Of a stretch of DNA of 64,000 nt, positions 15,089-24,705 are shown one piece after another. A program made the translations under genes and the position numbers. Below the pieces are notes generated by a model. That model was given only the letters and a program-made list of their open reading frames with translations. It did no database searches and was not told the origin of the DNA. The DNA lies in the NCBI RefSeq assembly GCF_000964225.1, contig NZ_BAMZ01000027.1:62001-126000 (forward strand), written 5' to 3'. Position 1 is the first letter of the stretch; each line of letters starts with the position of its first letter. This DNA comes from Acetobacter syzygii (GTDB taxonomy: Bacteria; Pseudomonadota; Alphaproteobacteria; Acetobacterales; Acetobacteraceae).

Positions 15089-17440
15089 ATGACGTCAGAT
15101 ACCCCTGCCTCCCCCGCGCGTGAAGCGCTTGCCCACGCCATAGCCCATACGGGTCTGCTGCCAGAACTCAAGGAAGAAACCGAGGTTCTGCGCCGTATTG
15201 CCCGTGCGCTGGAGCCCGGAGCACGGGCCGTACCGGATGAGGTCTATCGTGCGGTATTGTGCCAGGTGCGCCGCAAAAAATGGATTTCCCGCCTTTTGGA
15301 TCGTACACGGCGGAGCGGCCGAATCTGGATTACGCGAGAGGAAATAGAAGAGGCGGTCACAGGCATTACCGACCCTGCGGCGGATGATCAGGCGTTAGAA
15401 CATGCACTGGCACCGGTCAGCCTGGCCCGCTTGCGTGGGTATGGGGCATCGCCACAGGCCGCTTTTGCCGCCATTCAGGCGGATCTGGTGGATATTGGCC
15501 GTGTGCCTTCCCCCGCCCAGACCGACCTGCTGCTGATGGCCGTGGCCATAGCCTTCAACCTGCCAGAAGGTGACCCGTTTCTGGAGACGGCCCGCCGGGA
15601 AGAGGCCCAGCGCCAGAATACTGCCAGCCGGATTGAAAAAGCCGCACAGAGCCGGCGTGAGCAGGAGGAAGCACACCTTAAGGCGTGGGAGAGCAGCCTT
15701 GTACCGTTTAATGAGGTACCTCGGCTGCTGCATTGCTCGCACCGCGAGGCACTGCGCTGGATTGCGGAGAATCGGCTTCCCGTAGCTCGCAAGGTGCAGG
15801 AGTCGGGTGGACGGGAACGGTGGGAGTTTGACCCGGCCGCTCTGATTGCCCTGCGTGGCAACCTGTCCGAATGGAGGCGGGATGAACGTGGCCCTGCGGT
15901 GGGGCCGGGCAAAGGTAAACATGCGCCGGATATGGGGCGTAAGGTTGCCAACGCCGTTATTGCCCGTGTGGCCGCGCTGGATAAATATGCGGCCCACTTT
16001 AGGACCGCCCGCGCCCTTAACCGCCAGATTACGTTGGTGACAGGGCCAACCAACAGCGGCAAGTCCTATACGGCGCTGAATGCGTTGGCTCAGGCAGAAA
16101 GTGGTTTGGCTCTCGCTCCGTTGCGTCTGCTGGCGCATGAATTCCGCGAGGCACTGGCTGCGCGTGGAGTCGAAGCCTCTCTCTCCACAGGGGAAGAACG
16201 GATTGAAGTGCCGGGGAGCAGGCACCTGGCCGCAACGGTAGAAATGTGTCCGTTCTACAGTCCGGTCGATGTGGCCGTGATTGATGAAGCACAGATGCTG
16301 TTCGATACGGATCGGGGGGCGGCATGGACAGCGGCGATCATGGGGGCACCGGCACGGCACCTGTATGTGCTCGGAGCGCCTGATTGTATCCCCATGGTGC
16401 GCCGAATAGCCGAACTGTGTGGAGACCCGCTGGACGAAATTTCGCTCGAGCGTAAAAGCCCCCTTAAAGCTGCCAGCCAGCCCGTCCGTCTGGCCGATCT
16501 GGGGGCGGGGGATGCACTTATTGCATTCTCGCGCAGGGAGGTGCTGGACTTGCGTGCGGCCCTTATGCAGCACGGCAAGCGCGTGGCCGTGGTGTACGGA
16601 GCACTCAGCCCCGAAGTGCGGCGGGCCGAGGCGCAGCGCTTTAACAATGGACAGGCTGACATTCTGGTGGCGACCGATGCCATTGGTATGGGGCTTAACC
16701 TGTCCATCAAGCGGGTCGTGTTTGCCGCACTCAAAAAATATGATGGCCGCCAGACGCGTGACCTGACCGTGCAGGAGGTCAAACAGATTGGCGGTCGCGC
16801 CGGGCGTTTTGGCAAGCACGAGACCGGGGTGGTTGCGGTGCTGGCTGGCGCAGGCAGCCCAAGTTTTGTCCGTCGTCAGTTAAATGCAGACCCGGAAATG
16901 CCCGATGACCTGCGCCCATATGTGCAGCCGGATGCGGATATTGTTAAGGCTGTTGCTTCAGAAATAGGGTCGCAAAGCCTGTATGGCGTGCTGTCGCGTA
17001 TCCATAGGGCTGTTTTGCGTAAGGACGATCCAAATTACCGCCTTTCCGATATGGAACAGGCCTTTGCGATTGCTTCCGCTCTGGAAGGGGTGGAAGGGCT
17101 GGATCTCACGACTCGCTGGTCCTACGCCATGTGCCCCGTGGATGACCGGGATAACGGGATCAGGCGTCTTGTTGGGTGGGCTGCGGACCATGCCGCCGGT
17201 CGCCGGGTTCTGCCTCCAGGAACCGGCCCATTGCCTGCGGCTGAGCGCGCAGGGCGGGAAGAACTGGAACGGGCGGAAAAGCGGCATAAGCGGCTGGTCG
17301 CCTGGCGGTGGCTGGCGCTACGCTTCCCCACCATTTATCCAGACCGGGAAGAGGCGGAGGAGACAACTCGCAAGCTGAATGACTGGATTGAGCGCGTTCT
17401 GCGCCAGCAGAGCCGTGCGCGCCGTAGCACGCACGGGTAA
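15089..17440 (+). CDS. SUV3-like DExH-box RNA helicase
   Basis: 783 residues. An Arg-, Glu- and Gln-rich N-terminal part (about 1-310) precedes a helicase core: Walker A GPTNSGKS near residue 318, Walker B with DEAQ near residue 398, VATDAIGMGLNL, and motif VI QIGGRAGRFG near residue 565. The GPTNSGKS and DEAQ combination is that of the SUV3 family, known from mitochondria and alphaproteobacteria, where it unwinds RNA for degradation. The C-terminal tail after about 720 is very basic. It stands alone on the plus strand and converges on the SDR gene only 13 bases downstream. Confidence 0.85.
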   Translation: MTSDTPASPAREALAHAIAHTGLLPELKEETEVLRRIARALEPGARAVPDEVYRAVLCQVRRKKWISRLLDRTRRSGRIWITREEIEEAVTGITDPAADDQALEHALAPVSLARLRGYGASPQAAFAAIQADLVDIGRVPSPAQTDLLLMAVAIAFNLPEGDPFLETARREEAQRQNTASRIEKAAQSRREQEEAHLKAWESSLVPFNEVPRLLHCSHREALRWIAENRLPVARKVQESGGRERWEFDPAALIALRGNLSEWRRDERGPAVGPGKGKHAPDMGRKVANAVIARVAALDKYAAHFRTARALNRQITLVTGPTNSGKSYTALNALAQAESGLALAPLRLLAHEFREALAARGVEASLSTGEERIEVPGSRHLAATVEMCPFYSPVDVAVIDEAQMLFDTDRGAAWTAAIMGAPARHLYVLGAPDCIPMVRRIAELCGDPLDEISLERKSPLKAASQPVRLADLGAGDALIAFSRREVLDLRAALMQHGKRVAVVYGALSPEVRRAEAQRFNNGQADILVATDAIGMGLNLSIKRVVFAALKKYDGRQTRDLTVQEVKQIGGRAGRFGKHETGVVAVLAGAGSPSFVRRQLNADPEMPDDLRPYVQPDADIVKAVASEIGSQSLYGVLSRIHRAVLRKDDPNYRLSDMEQAFAIASALEGVEGLDLTTRWSYAMCPVDDRDNGIRRLVGWAADHAAGRRVLPPGTGPLPAAERAGREELERAEKRHKRLVAWRWLALRFPTIYPDREEAEETTRKLNDWIERVLRQQSRARRSTHG

Positions 17441-17453
17441 AAAACGGAGGGTG

Positions 17454-18404
17454 TTACCAGGCGGTGCCGGTCAACCGTTCTGAAGCATCCCAAAGGCGTG
17501 CAGCAAGGCTGCTTTTGCGGGCCGTGGGTGGCACAAGGGCTGGGCCGGGAGGGCCTCGGCGTTCCCCTCGCCCCTGCGGGCCGTAATAATCCCCATCCCG
17601 TGCCTGGGGGGATAGGGCGGCATATAGCAGAGGCTCGGCACCACCTGCAGCAGACTGGCCCATAAGCCGGAGTACTGCGCCGCCAAGTGTTTGTTCAATC
17701 AACCCCAGAGGCTTGGGGAGTGTCGATGCCTGACCATTGGCAACAATGGAGGTAGCCGCCCACCCGGGGTGTGCCGCGCGGGAATGAATGTTCCACCCCT
17801 GTTCCCCCGCCCTGCGGGCCAGTTCCTGTGCAAACAGAAGATTGGCCAGTTTGCTCTGCTGGTAAGCTCCAAACGGGCTATAGCGGTGGCGGGACTGCAG
17901 GTCGTTAAAGTGGATTGTATTTTTGCCAGCAGCCAGACTGGCTACGGTAACAAGCACGCCCCCCCCGTTCGCGGCTTCCAGTAAAGGACGCAGGTGTGCG
18001 CTCAGGGCAAAGTGACCCAAGTGGTTCACACCAAACTGTAGCTCGAATCCATCTTCCGTTTCCATGCGCCGGGTTGGGGCCATAATCCCGGCATTATTGA
18101 TCTGGATATCCAGCCGATCGGTTAAAGCCGCCACGGCATTGGCGCATGTTGCGATAGAGCGGAGAGAAGCCAGATTAAGCGGGAGGAGTGTAGCATCCAC
18201 CTGTGGGCAGGCGGCTTGCAGGCGGGCAAGGGCATTCTGCCCTTTTTCAGGGTTGCGCACGGGCAGGATCAATCTGGCTCCGCGGTAGGCAAGCCCCAAA
18301 GCGGTCTCAAACCCCAATCCGCTGTTTGCTCCAGTAACCAGAGCGACGCGGCCATTTAGCGCGGGCTGGGTGTTTTTAACCCGCCACGGGGTGCGCCCCA
18401 TCAT
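17454..18404 (-). CDS. Short-chain dehydrogenase/reductase (retinol dehydrogenase-like)
   Basis: 316 residues. TGANSGLG near residue 25 binds the nucleotide, NNAGIMAP is the structural motif, and YQQSKLAN carries catalytic Tyr and Lys; a Ser is present in VTVASLAAG. The extended C-terminus and overall pattern fit the WW-domain oxidoreductase/retinol dehydrogenase-like SDR branch. The substrate is unknown. Its ATG overlaps the end of the upstream dedA gene by four bases, so the two are translationally coupled. Confidence 0.85.
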   Translation of the reverse strand: MMGRTPWRVKNTQPALNGRVALVTGANSGLGFETALGLAYRGARLILPVRNPEKGQNALARLQAACPQVDATLLPLNLASLRSIATCANAVAALTDRLDIQINNAGIMAPTRRMETEDGFELQFGVNHLGHFALSAHLRPLLEAANGGGVLVTVASLAAGKNTIHFNDLQSRHRYSPFGAYQQSKLANLLFAQELARRAGEQGWNIHSRAAHPGWAATSIVANGQASTLPKPLGLIEQTLGGAVLRLMGQSAAGGAEPLLYAALSPQARDGDYYGPQGRGERRGPPGPALVPPTARKSSLAARLWDASERLTGTAW

Positions 18405-19084
18405 GGTAGGGGAGCTTTGAGCTGTTCATCCTGTTCTGCTGCTTTCATGGCTTCCTCCGTCAGACGTTTTTCGTTGTGCTTGATGAACACAAACAGAACA
18501 CCGATCACCACCAGTGTGGCAGCGCCAAAGCCGACTGCCAGCCAGCCGGACAGTTTGGCAATTTCGCTCCCCAGCAGGTAAGCACATAAGGTGTAGCCCC
18601 CTGCCCAGAACATGCCACCAAGCGCGTTATAGAACAGGAACGTATGCCAGGGCATACGGTTCGCGCCTGCCAGTATGGCAACGAACATCCGCAGGATTGC
18701 TACAAAACGACCAAAGAAAATAACTGGACCACCGTGCTTGAGAAAAACATAGCGGCCCAGCAGCAGGCGTTCGGGGGTTAGGCCAAAACGTGGGCCATGT
18801 TTGCGTAAAATGCCCAAGCCCAGCCGGTGCCCAATCAGGTAGCCCAGATTGTCCCCCATGATCGCACCAGTAACACCGGCAATAATAATGCCTTCGATCT
18901 GGAGCTTGTGGGTGGTCGCACAGAAGATTGCGCCCGTAATAAGCAGACTTTCCGCAGGGAGGGGCAGCCCCATGCTTTCCAGCATAACCACAACGCCCAC
19001 CACGCCGTAACCGTAACGGGTGAACAGGCTTGTCAGATAATCAAGCGAAAAGACGGATTCCAGAGCGTGTAACAGGACAGACAA
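18401..19084 (-). CDS. DedA family membrane protein
   Basis: 227 residues of the VTT/DedA fold: GVVVMLESMGLPLPAE near residue 30, IMGDNLGYLIGHRLG, FFGRFVAILRMFVA, and AGANRMPW followed by several membrane helices. DedA proteins act as lipid transporters or flippases, notably for undecaprenyl phosphate, and support membrane homeostasis. The acidic and arginine residues in the re-entrant segments are kept. It is the first gene of the dedA-SDR pair. A second, clearly related DedA protein lies at 55281-55916. Confidence 0.88.
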   Translation of the reverse strand: MSVLLHALESVFSLDYLTSLFTRYGYGVVGVVVMLESMGLPLPAESLLITGAIFCATTHKLQIEGIIIAGVTGAIMGDNLGYLIGHRLGLGILRKHGPRFGLTPERLLLGRYVFLKHGGPVIFFGRFVAILRMFVAILAGANRMPWHTFLFYNALGGMFWAGGYTLCAYLLGSEIAKLSGWLAVGFGAATLVVIGVLFVFIKHNEKRLTEEAMKAAEQDEQLKAPLP

Positions 19085-19248
19085 TCCAATTCAGAGACAA
19101 CAGCAGCAGGAGTGGGGAGGAGCAGAGTCGCGCCCGCCATGTCAAGCCCACAGGGCAAACAACAGAATTCAGGCTGCCCTGCCTAGCATGGAATGGGAAG
19201 CGGCACATGCCTTTCCGTTCAGGGCTTTTTGCATGATAAACTCGGAGC

Positions 19249-21216
19249 ATGATGGAACAGAATATGCCTTGCGCTCAAGTACCCCAACCCATGCGTTGTG
19301 GAAGTTGGCCGTCCCCCGTAACCGCTGCGCTGGTGGCGGGTAAAAGTCTGACCTTGCAGGAGGTACGCACGACAGGCCAGAGCGTGTTCTGGTTGGAGCG
19401 GCGTCCGGCGGAGGGGGGGCGTACAGTGCTTATGCGCTGGACCAGCGGAACGGATGAGGTGGCCGAAGCCCTGCCGGAAGACGCGGATGTTGGTACGCGT
19501 GTGCATGAATATGGTGGAGGTGCCTACGCGGTCGCTCATCATGGCATTGTGTACGCCGACAGGCGGACTGCTCTGGTTTGGCAGTTGGTAGAAGGGGCAG
19601 CAGACCCCGTTCTACTGGCTGGGGCTGAGGGTGTTCGCTTTGCGGATTTACGGTTTGATCCGGTGAGCTGCACAGTGCTGGCTATACGTGAAGACCATAG
19701 ACCACAGGGCGAGCCACAGGGTGCGCTTGTTGCATTGGGTCATCAGGGCGGCCTGGACGGGCTGGTGCTGCAAAGTGGTGCAGATTTTTATATGTCTCCT
19801 GCCTGCTCGCCTGATGGAGCGTGGTTGGCATGGATTGAGTGGGACCACCCGAATATGCCGTGGGATTCAACGCGCCTGTGTATGGGGCGGGTTGTGCGTG
19901 ATCCGCAAGGCAACATATGCGCGCTCGAATCTGTCAGGGTTCTGGCTGGTGCCTGTGGTGGCGAATCGCTGGTGGAACCTCGGTGGACGGCAGAGGGACA
20001 CTTGCTGGTAATTTCTGATCGGGAAGGGCATTGGCAAGTGTGGGAGGTGCAGGCGCTTCAACCAGACGCACCTCTGGCACAATACCCCTTGCCGGAGGGA
20101 GAAACCGGCCAGCCCGCATGGGTGTTCGGGCAAAGCAGTTACCAGCCCTTGGCCAATGGCGGGTGTATTGCCCTGACCGTGCGGAATGGGGAGAGCCAGT
20201 GCTTTGTGCGCAGTGCTTCCGGCCAGATCCATCCTTTTGCTGGCAGCCCCGATCAATGCCCCATTGCTTTGGAGGATGGTCGGTTTGCATGGGTGGAAGC
20301 ACCAGTAAATGCCTTGCCTGCGGTTGTGGTGGGGGATGCGGCGCAAGGTGTGCAACGGGTGTTACGCCGTTCGGCCACGCTGGCGCTGGCTGCGGCTGAC
20401 ATATCCTGCCCCGAATCGGTGCGATTTAAGGTGGATGGTGGCGATGGCACATTAGGCCACGCGTTTTTTTACCCTCCAGCCAATGAGCAGGCTTGTGTAC
20501 CGCCAGATGAAAAACCGCCCATGATTGTGCTGGTGCACGGAGGGCCAACGGCCCGGGCGCAAGATGGTTTTTCCTTTAAGGTGCAGTGGTGGACATCGCG
20601 TGGTTTTGCGGTTCTGGATGTGAATTATGGCGGCTCAACCGGGTTTGGTCGGTCGTGGCGGAATCGGTTGCAAGGCCAGTGGGGTGTGGTGGATGTGGCA
20701 GATTGTGTGGCGGCCTGCCGCCATATGGTTGCCACAGGTCGAGTGGACCCGAATCGTATTGCCATTCGAGGTTCAAGCGCTGGCGGTATGACCGTGCTGC
20801 TGGCACTTGCGGCTGCCTCCGACCTGTTTGCTGCCGGGGTCAGCCTGTATGGTGTAACCGATCTGCGGGCACTGGCGCAGGAAACACATAAGTTCGAAGC
20901 CCGGTACCTGGATGGACTGGTTGGCCCATGGCCCGATGCAGAAGATGTTTATGTGGCGCGTTCGCCCATTTCCGTTGCCAGCCGGATTCGCGCTCCTGTG
21001 CTGCTGCTACAGGGGTTGGAGGACAAGGTCGTGCCTCCTTCGCAGGCCCATGCCATGATGGCGGCGCTGCAAGCCGCGGGTACGCCCTGCACATTGCGTG
21101 AATTCCCCGGTGAGGGACATGGGTTCCGTAAGGAGGAGACGATTCGGCAGGCGCTGGAACTGGAACTGGCGTTTTATGGCCGGGTTTTTGGTTTTGAACC
21201 TGCTCCCCCTGCGTAA
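19249..21216 (+). CDS. S9 family prolyl oligopeptidase-like serine peptidase
   Basis: 655 residues. The first 400 or so form repeated strands of a beta-propeller, and the C-terminal third is an alpha/beta hydrolase with Ser510 in GSSAGG, Asp592 in LEDKVVPP and His624 in EGHGFR. LVHGGPTARAQD near residue 427 is the oxyanion region. Family members cleave short peptides, often in the cytosol; acylaminoacyl peptidase is an alternative name for this architecture. No signal peptide is seen. Start: ATG 19249 or the adjacent ATG 19252. Confidence 0.87.
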   Translation: MMEQNMPCAQVPQPMRCGSWPSPVTAALVAGKSLTLQEVRTTGQSVFWLERRPAEGGRTVLMRWTSGTDEVAEALPEDADVGTRVHEYGGGAYAVAHHGIVYADRRTALVWQLVEGAADPVLLAGAEGVRFADLRFDPVSCTVLAIREDHRPQGEPQGALVALGHQGGLDGLVLQSGADFYMSPACSPDGAWLAWIEWDHPNMPWDSTRLCMGRVVRDPQGNICALESVRVLAGACGGESLVEPRWTAEGHLLVISDREGHWQVWEVQALQPDAPLAQYPLPEGETGQPAWVFGQSSYQPLANGGCIALTVRNGESQCFVRSASGQIHPFAGSPDQCPIALEDGRFAWVEAPVNALPAVVVGDAAQGVQRVLRRSATLALAAADISCPESVRFKVDGGDGTLGHAFFYPPANEQACVPPDEKPPMIVLVHGGPTARAQDGFSFKVQWWTSRGFAVLDVNYGGSTGFGRSWRNRLQGQWGVVDVADCVAACRHMVATGRVDPNRIAIRGSSAGGMTVLLALAAASDLFAAGVSLYGVTDLRALAQETHKFEARYLDGLVGPWPDAEDVYVARSPISVASRIRAPVLLLQGLEDKVVPPSQAHAMMAALQAAGTPCTLREFPGEGHGFRKEETIRQALELELAFYGRVFGFEPAPPA

Positions 21217-21248
21217 GAGCGCGGAAGAGTAAGAGACCGAGTCGAAAA

Positions 21249-21280
21249 AACATGGGGCTGAGTTTTTGCAGCCCCATGTT
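21249..21280 (-). terminator. Rho-independent terminator after malic enzyme (bidirectional)
   Basis: A perfect 12-bp stem, 21249-21260 with 21269-21280, and an 8-base loop. On the minus strand it is followed by six T, which suits termination of the malic enzyme transcript; it may also stop the S9 peptidase transcript. Confidence 0.85.
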
Positions 21281-21318
21281 TGGGTCATAAAAATTTTATT
21301 GTTGGTACAGACCCAATG

Positions 21319-22953
21319 TTAGTCTGCATACTGCGGGCTGTAGGTCAGGCTTTCTATCCACGCCCGAATATCTTTGGGGCGTTCTACCGTTGCGGCTCCC
21401 TGATCAAAAATAAACTCGGCAATGCGTGCGGCAGACGTAATGGATACGTCCAGAATATCGCTCTGGGGCGGGAACAGCCGCCCCCGCTCGCGGGAGGCCG
21501 GGTCAACCTGATCGGCAAGTGCACGAGCGGCTTCAATAACCATGTCATCCGTAATCCGTTTGGGGCAGGTTGCGTAAACCGCCAGCCCCAAAGCGGGGAA
21601 GATATAAAAATTATTGGCCTGCCCAGGGTAGAAGGTTCTTTCGTTCCACGTCACTTCGGGGAACTGTAAGCCAGCAGCAAAAAGAGCCTGTCCCTTGGAC
21701 CATTCGTAAGCTTGTTCGGCTGTACATTCCGAGTTTTTCTGTGGGAGTGAAAGCGGGAAGATAATAGGGCGCTCGTTCAGTACGCTCATGGCTTCCACGA
21801 CGTTTTGTGTAAAAGCCCCACCAGAGGTGGAAACGCCAATAAGCACTGTGGGTTTGATGGCCTTGATCATGGCCAGTAGATCGCGTGAGGGAGGGAGGGG
21901 TTTGGCATAGCGTTTCTGCTGGGGCGTCAGGTCCGTACGAGTGGTTTCGAGCAGCCCGTTCACATCCATCAGCGTGATTCGCTCAATGGCTTCCTGCTCG
22001 CTGACTCCTTCCTGCTTCAGGGCGGAAATCAGCATATCTGCCGTGCCTAGTCCGGAAGAACCCGCACCAAGGAACAAAAACCGCTGTTGTGCCAATGTTT
22101 CGTTCTTGATTTTGAGCGCGGTAATAAGCCCTGCAAGGGTTACAGCCGCAGTGCCCTGAATATCATCATTATAACACAGAACCCTGTTGCGGTATTTTTC
22201 CAGATAATGGAGGGCGTCCGTGCCTTTCCAGTCTTCAAAATGCAGGCAGGCGTTGGGAAAGACGTCTTCCACCGCCGCAACAAATTCATCCACAAATGCG
22301 TCCAGCTCTTCCAGTGGCGGTGGTTCGCGCCGTAGGCCAAGGTAAAGCGGGTCTGCACGCAGGGCGCTGTTTGTGGTGCCAATGTCCAGTTGTACGGGCA
22401 GTAACACTTCTGGCGGTACGGCACCACACGCGGTGTAAAGATCCAGCTTGCCAATGGGAATGCCCATGCCGTTTACGCCAATATCCCCCAGCCCCAGAAT
22501 GCGCCCGCCGGTGGTAACGCACAAAAAGCGTACGTTTTCCAACGGCCAGTTGCGGAGCACATCGCGGATTCGGCCTCGCATATCCAGACTGATGTACATG
22601 CCCCGAGGGCGGCGGTAGATATGGCTGAACTGTTGGCATACAGCTGCCAGTGTGGGCGCATACACAATGGGAACAAACTGCGCAGGGTTGGACATGAGAA
22701 CCCGGTAGAACAACGTTTCGTTCTGGTCGCGCAGGCCGCTCAGGTAGATGTAGCGCTCCAGATTGCTCGGTTTGGCTTCCAGATGCCTGTGGATTCGTTC
22801 GACCTGTCGGTCCAGGGTTTCCACCTGAGTGGGGAGGAGTCCTTCCAGCCCATATTCGCGCCGCTCTGCTTCGGTAAAGGCTGTACCTTTATTGCGCAGG
22901 GCATTGTTGAGCAGGGCTGTTCCTCTGAGAGTCGGGGCAGAAGGCATGGTCAC
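21319..22953 (-). CDS. maeA: NAD-dependent malic enzyme
   Basis: 544 residues, the long malic enzyme class. LGLGDIGVNGMGIPIGKLDL and YNDDIQGTAAVTLAG are family signatures, and LFLGAGSSGLG is the nucleotide-binding loop. The N-terminal LNNALRNKGTAFTEAER matches the start of this class. It decarboxylates malate to pyruvate with NAD(P) reduction, linking the C4 and C3 pools. NAD preference is inferred from the class. It ends at its own terminator. Confidence 0.92.
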   Translation of the reverse strand: MTMPSAPTLRGTALLNNALRNKGTAFTEAERREYGLEGLLPTQVETLDRQVERIHRHLEAKPSNLERYIYLSGLRDQNETLFYRVLMSNPAQFVPIVYAPTLAAVCQQFSHIYRRPRGMYISLDMRGRIRDVLRNWPLENVRFLCVTTGGRILGLGDIGVNGMGIPIGKLDLYTACGAVPPEVLLPVQLDIGTTNSALRADPLYLGLRREPPPLEELDAFVDEFVAAVEDVFPNACLHFEDWKGTDALHYLEKYRNRVLCYNDDIQGTAAVTLAGLITALKIKNETLAQQRFLFLGAGSSGLGTADMLISALKQEGVSEQEAIERITLMDVNGLLETTRTDLTPQQKRYAKPLPPSRDLLAMIKAIKPTVLIGVSTSGGAFTQNVVEAMSVLNERPIIFPLSLPQKNSECTAEQAYEWSKGQALFAAGLQFPEVTWNERTFYPGQANNFYIFPALGLAVYATCPKRITDDMVIEAARALADQVDPASRERGRLFPPQSDILDVSITSAARIAEFIFDQGAATVERPKDIRAWIESLTYSPQYAD

Positions 22954-23078
22954 TCCTTGGAAAGCAAAAACAGCGTCAGGCTAACAGACAAGGGTACAAC
23001 CCGGAACACATGCCACTGTTCCAAAGGCCGGAACGGGTTTGTTGTGTTTGCAGGGCAGATGGACGATGGGCGCAATAA

Positions 23079-23104
23079 AAAAGGCGACCCAAAGGCCGCC
23101 TTTT
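23079..23104 (-). terminator. Terminator after nusG
   Basis: AAAAGGCG (23079-23086) pairs with CGCCTTTT (23097-23104). Read on the minus strand the stem is followed by a T-run, about 30 bases past the nusG stop. Confidence 0.8.
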
Positions 23105-23132
23105 AAAAACCTGTATTCGAAGGGCTGAAAAA

Positions 23133-23663
23133 TTACAGCTTTTCGACCTGATTGAATTCCAGATCCACCGGGGTGGAACGGCCAAAAATCGAAACGCTGA
23201 CTTTCAGACGACCCTTTTCTTCGTCCACTTCTTCAATCACACCATTGAAGGAGGTGAAGGGACCATCAGCAACACGAATCTGCTCACCCACTTCAAAGGT
23301 AACAGCAGACCGGGGGTGCTGTACGCCTTCTTCCGTCTGGCGGATAATCCGCTCAGCTTCTGCTGCGGAGATGGGAGTAGGGCGATTTTTGGTGCCCAGA
23401 AAACCCGTAACCTTAGGTGTGTCCTTGACCAGATGCCATGACTCGTCGGTCATTTCCATCTTGACCAGCACGTAACCGGGGAAAAACTTGCGTTCCGCAT
23501 TCACCTTCTGGCCACGGCGGACTTCAATCACTTCCTCGGACGGGACAAGAATTTCTTCAATATGATCGCTCAGCCCCTTCTGTTCCGCGTCTTCACGGAT
23601 ATGCTGAGCAATTTTCTTTTCGAAGCCCGAATAGACGTGGACCACATACCAACGCTTGGCCAT
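23133..23663 (-). CDS. nusG: Transcription termination/antitermination factor NusG
   Basis: 176 residues, the standard NusG length. The N-terminal NGN domain starts [13 protein letters not shown], with [12 protein letters not shown] in the middle. The C-terminal KOW domain contains [22 protein letters not shown]. NusG binds RNA polymerase and couples it to the ribosome or Rho. It lies nine bases after secE on the same strand, the conserved secE-nusG order. Confidence 0.97.
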   Translation of the reverse strand: MAKRWYVVHVYSGFEKKIAQHIREDAEQKGLSDHIEEILVPSEEVIEVRRGQKVNAERKFFPGYVLVKMEMTDESWHLVKDTPKVTGFLGTKNRPTPISAAEAERIIRQTEEGVQHPRSAVTFEVGEQIRVADGPFTSFNGVIEEVDEEKGRLKVSVSIFGRSTPVDLEFNQVEKL

Positions 23664-23672
23664 GCCGTTTCC

Positions 23673-23867
23673 TCAGCCTCCCAGCCCGAAAAGTTGACGT
23701 ACGCCCAGACCGATCAACTGGTCCACGACGAAGAAAAAAATGGATGCCAGACCTGCCATAGCCAATACGGCACCGGTGGTGACAAACGTTGCGCGGCGGG
23801 TGGGCCATGTGACCCGTTCCGCCTCGGTACGCACATCATGCAGGAACTTACCGGGACTGAACGACAC
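23673..23867 (-). CDS. secE: Preprotein translocase subunit SecE
   Basis: 64 residues with the conserved amphipathic segment FLHDVRTEAERVTWPTRR followed by one membrane helix, the short single-span SecE of alphaproteobacteria. It clamps SecY in the translocon. Start: no ATG exists at the N-terminus. GTG at 23867 lies about ten bases after GAGGAG; the GTG at 23876 is too close to that site. The longer open frame reaching to 24032 runs into the tRNA-Trp gene and is rejected. Confidence 0.92.
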   Translation of the reverse strand: MSFSPGKFLHDVRTEAERVTWPTRRATFVTTGAVLAMAGLASIFFFVVDQLIGLGVRQLFGLGG

Positions 23868-24002
23868 GAACCACACTCTCCTCAGATTCAACCCCGCAAG
23901 CACGAACGCAAGCGCGAGCTTTAAATCAAAACCACTCAGATTGTACGATAAGCCGCGTTTTACAGGTGAAAAGCGGAACCTTCCGTACACCACGTGAAAA
24001 TC

Positions 24003-24079
24003 TGGCAGGGGTGGAGGGTCTCGAACCCACAACCTCCGGTTTTGGAGACCGGCACTCTAGCCAATTGAGCTACACCCCT
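24003..24079 (-). tRNA. tRNA-Trp (CCA)
   Basis: On the minus strand, acceptor AGGGGTG pairs with CACCCCT. The anticodon loop is CTCCAAA, anticodon CCA. TGGGTTCGAGACCC forms the T arm, and CCA is encoded. It lies upstream of secE-nusG, the usual alphaproteobacterial order. Confidence 0.96.
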
Positions 24080-24307
24080 GCAGCGTGTCCGCCACGGCTG
24101 GAAAAGACCTATAACGGAAACCCGTTCGTCTGACCAGCCACAAAAGTTGCGGACATCACAGGTGGCGGAACAAAATATGTTGTGGCCTTAAAGTCAAGTG
24201 CCCATTGCACATTATTGTTGGCAACGTCCGGGTCGTGGAACAAAAACACAGTCGGGGGCTTGCAGTGCGTACGCAGTATGGAATATAAAACGGCCAAACT
24301 TTGGTAC

Positions 24308-24381
24308 GCGGGCATAGCATAGTGGTAATGCAGTAGCCTTCCAAGCTACCGAGGAGGGTTCGATTCCCTCTGTCCGCTCCA
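24308..24381 (+). tRNA. tRNA-Gly (TCC)
   Basis: Acceptor GCGGGCA pairs with TGTCCGC, with one G-T pair. The anticodon stem GTAGC/GCTAC encloses loop CTTCCAA, anticodon TCC. The T loop is GGTTCGATTCC and CCA is encoded. Confidence 0.95.
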
Positions 24382-24705
24382 GGTTTTCAATCCCAAAAAA
24401 TATCACCCATTCGTGACCCATGGTTATGGGTATCGCCCTGTCGTGGTCAGCCGGGGCTTTGGTGGGTTTATGCCCGCCGGACCGAGCGTTTGCATGGTCA
24501 TGGCCGTGGCTGTTTGTCGGCCCATAATCTGCCGCATTGGGCCAAAGGAATAAAATAGGGCCGTTCTGCCAGTTGCGTGGCTGTTGTGGTCATGCTAGAG
24601 GCCGCGCCAACAGGTGCAGTTAAATTTGGATTCATCGGCTGATGGTCTGGGTTGCACCATTGTCAGTGTGGAATGCCGGCGCGCACAGAAGGAAAGAACC
24701 AAAGA
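24382..24705. other. Intergenic region upstream of the ATP synthase operon
   Basis: 324 bases with no credible gene. The promoter of atpHAGDC is expected here, but I cannot place a convincing -35/-10 pair. No attachment-site duplication of the tRNA-Gly 3' end is visible within the window. Confidence 0.5.

Noticed and set aside
15395-16819. Minus-strand open frame (474 codons) opposite the SUV3-like helicase
   Set aside because: The plus-strand frame has all helicase motifs; the antisense product is unlike any protein.
23868-24032. Longer N-terminus for SecE
   Set aside because: It would run into the tRNA-Trp gene; the conserved SecE part begins at GTG 23867.
24308-24381. tRNA-Gly as an integration site for a mobile element
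   Set aside because: No integrase gene and no repeat of the tRNA 3' end were seen nearby.
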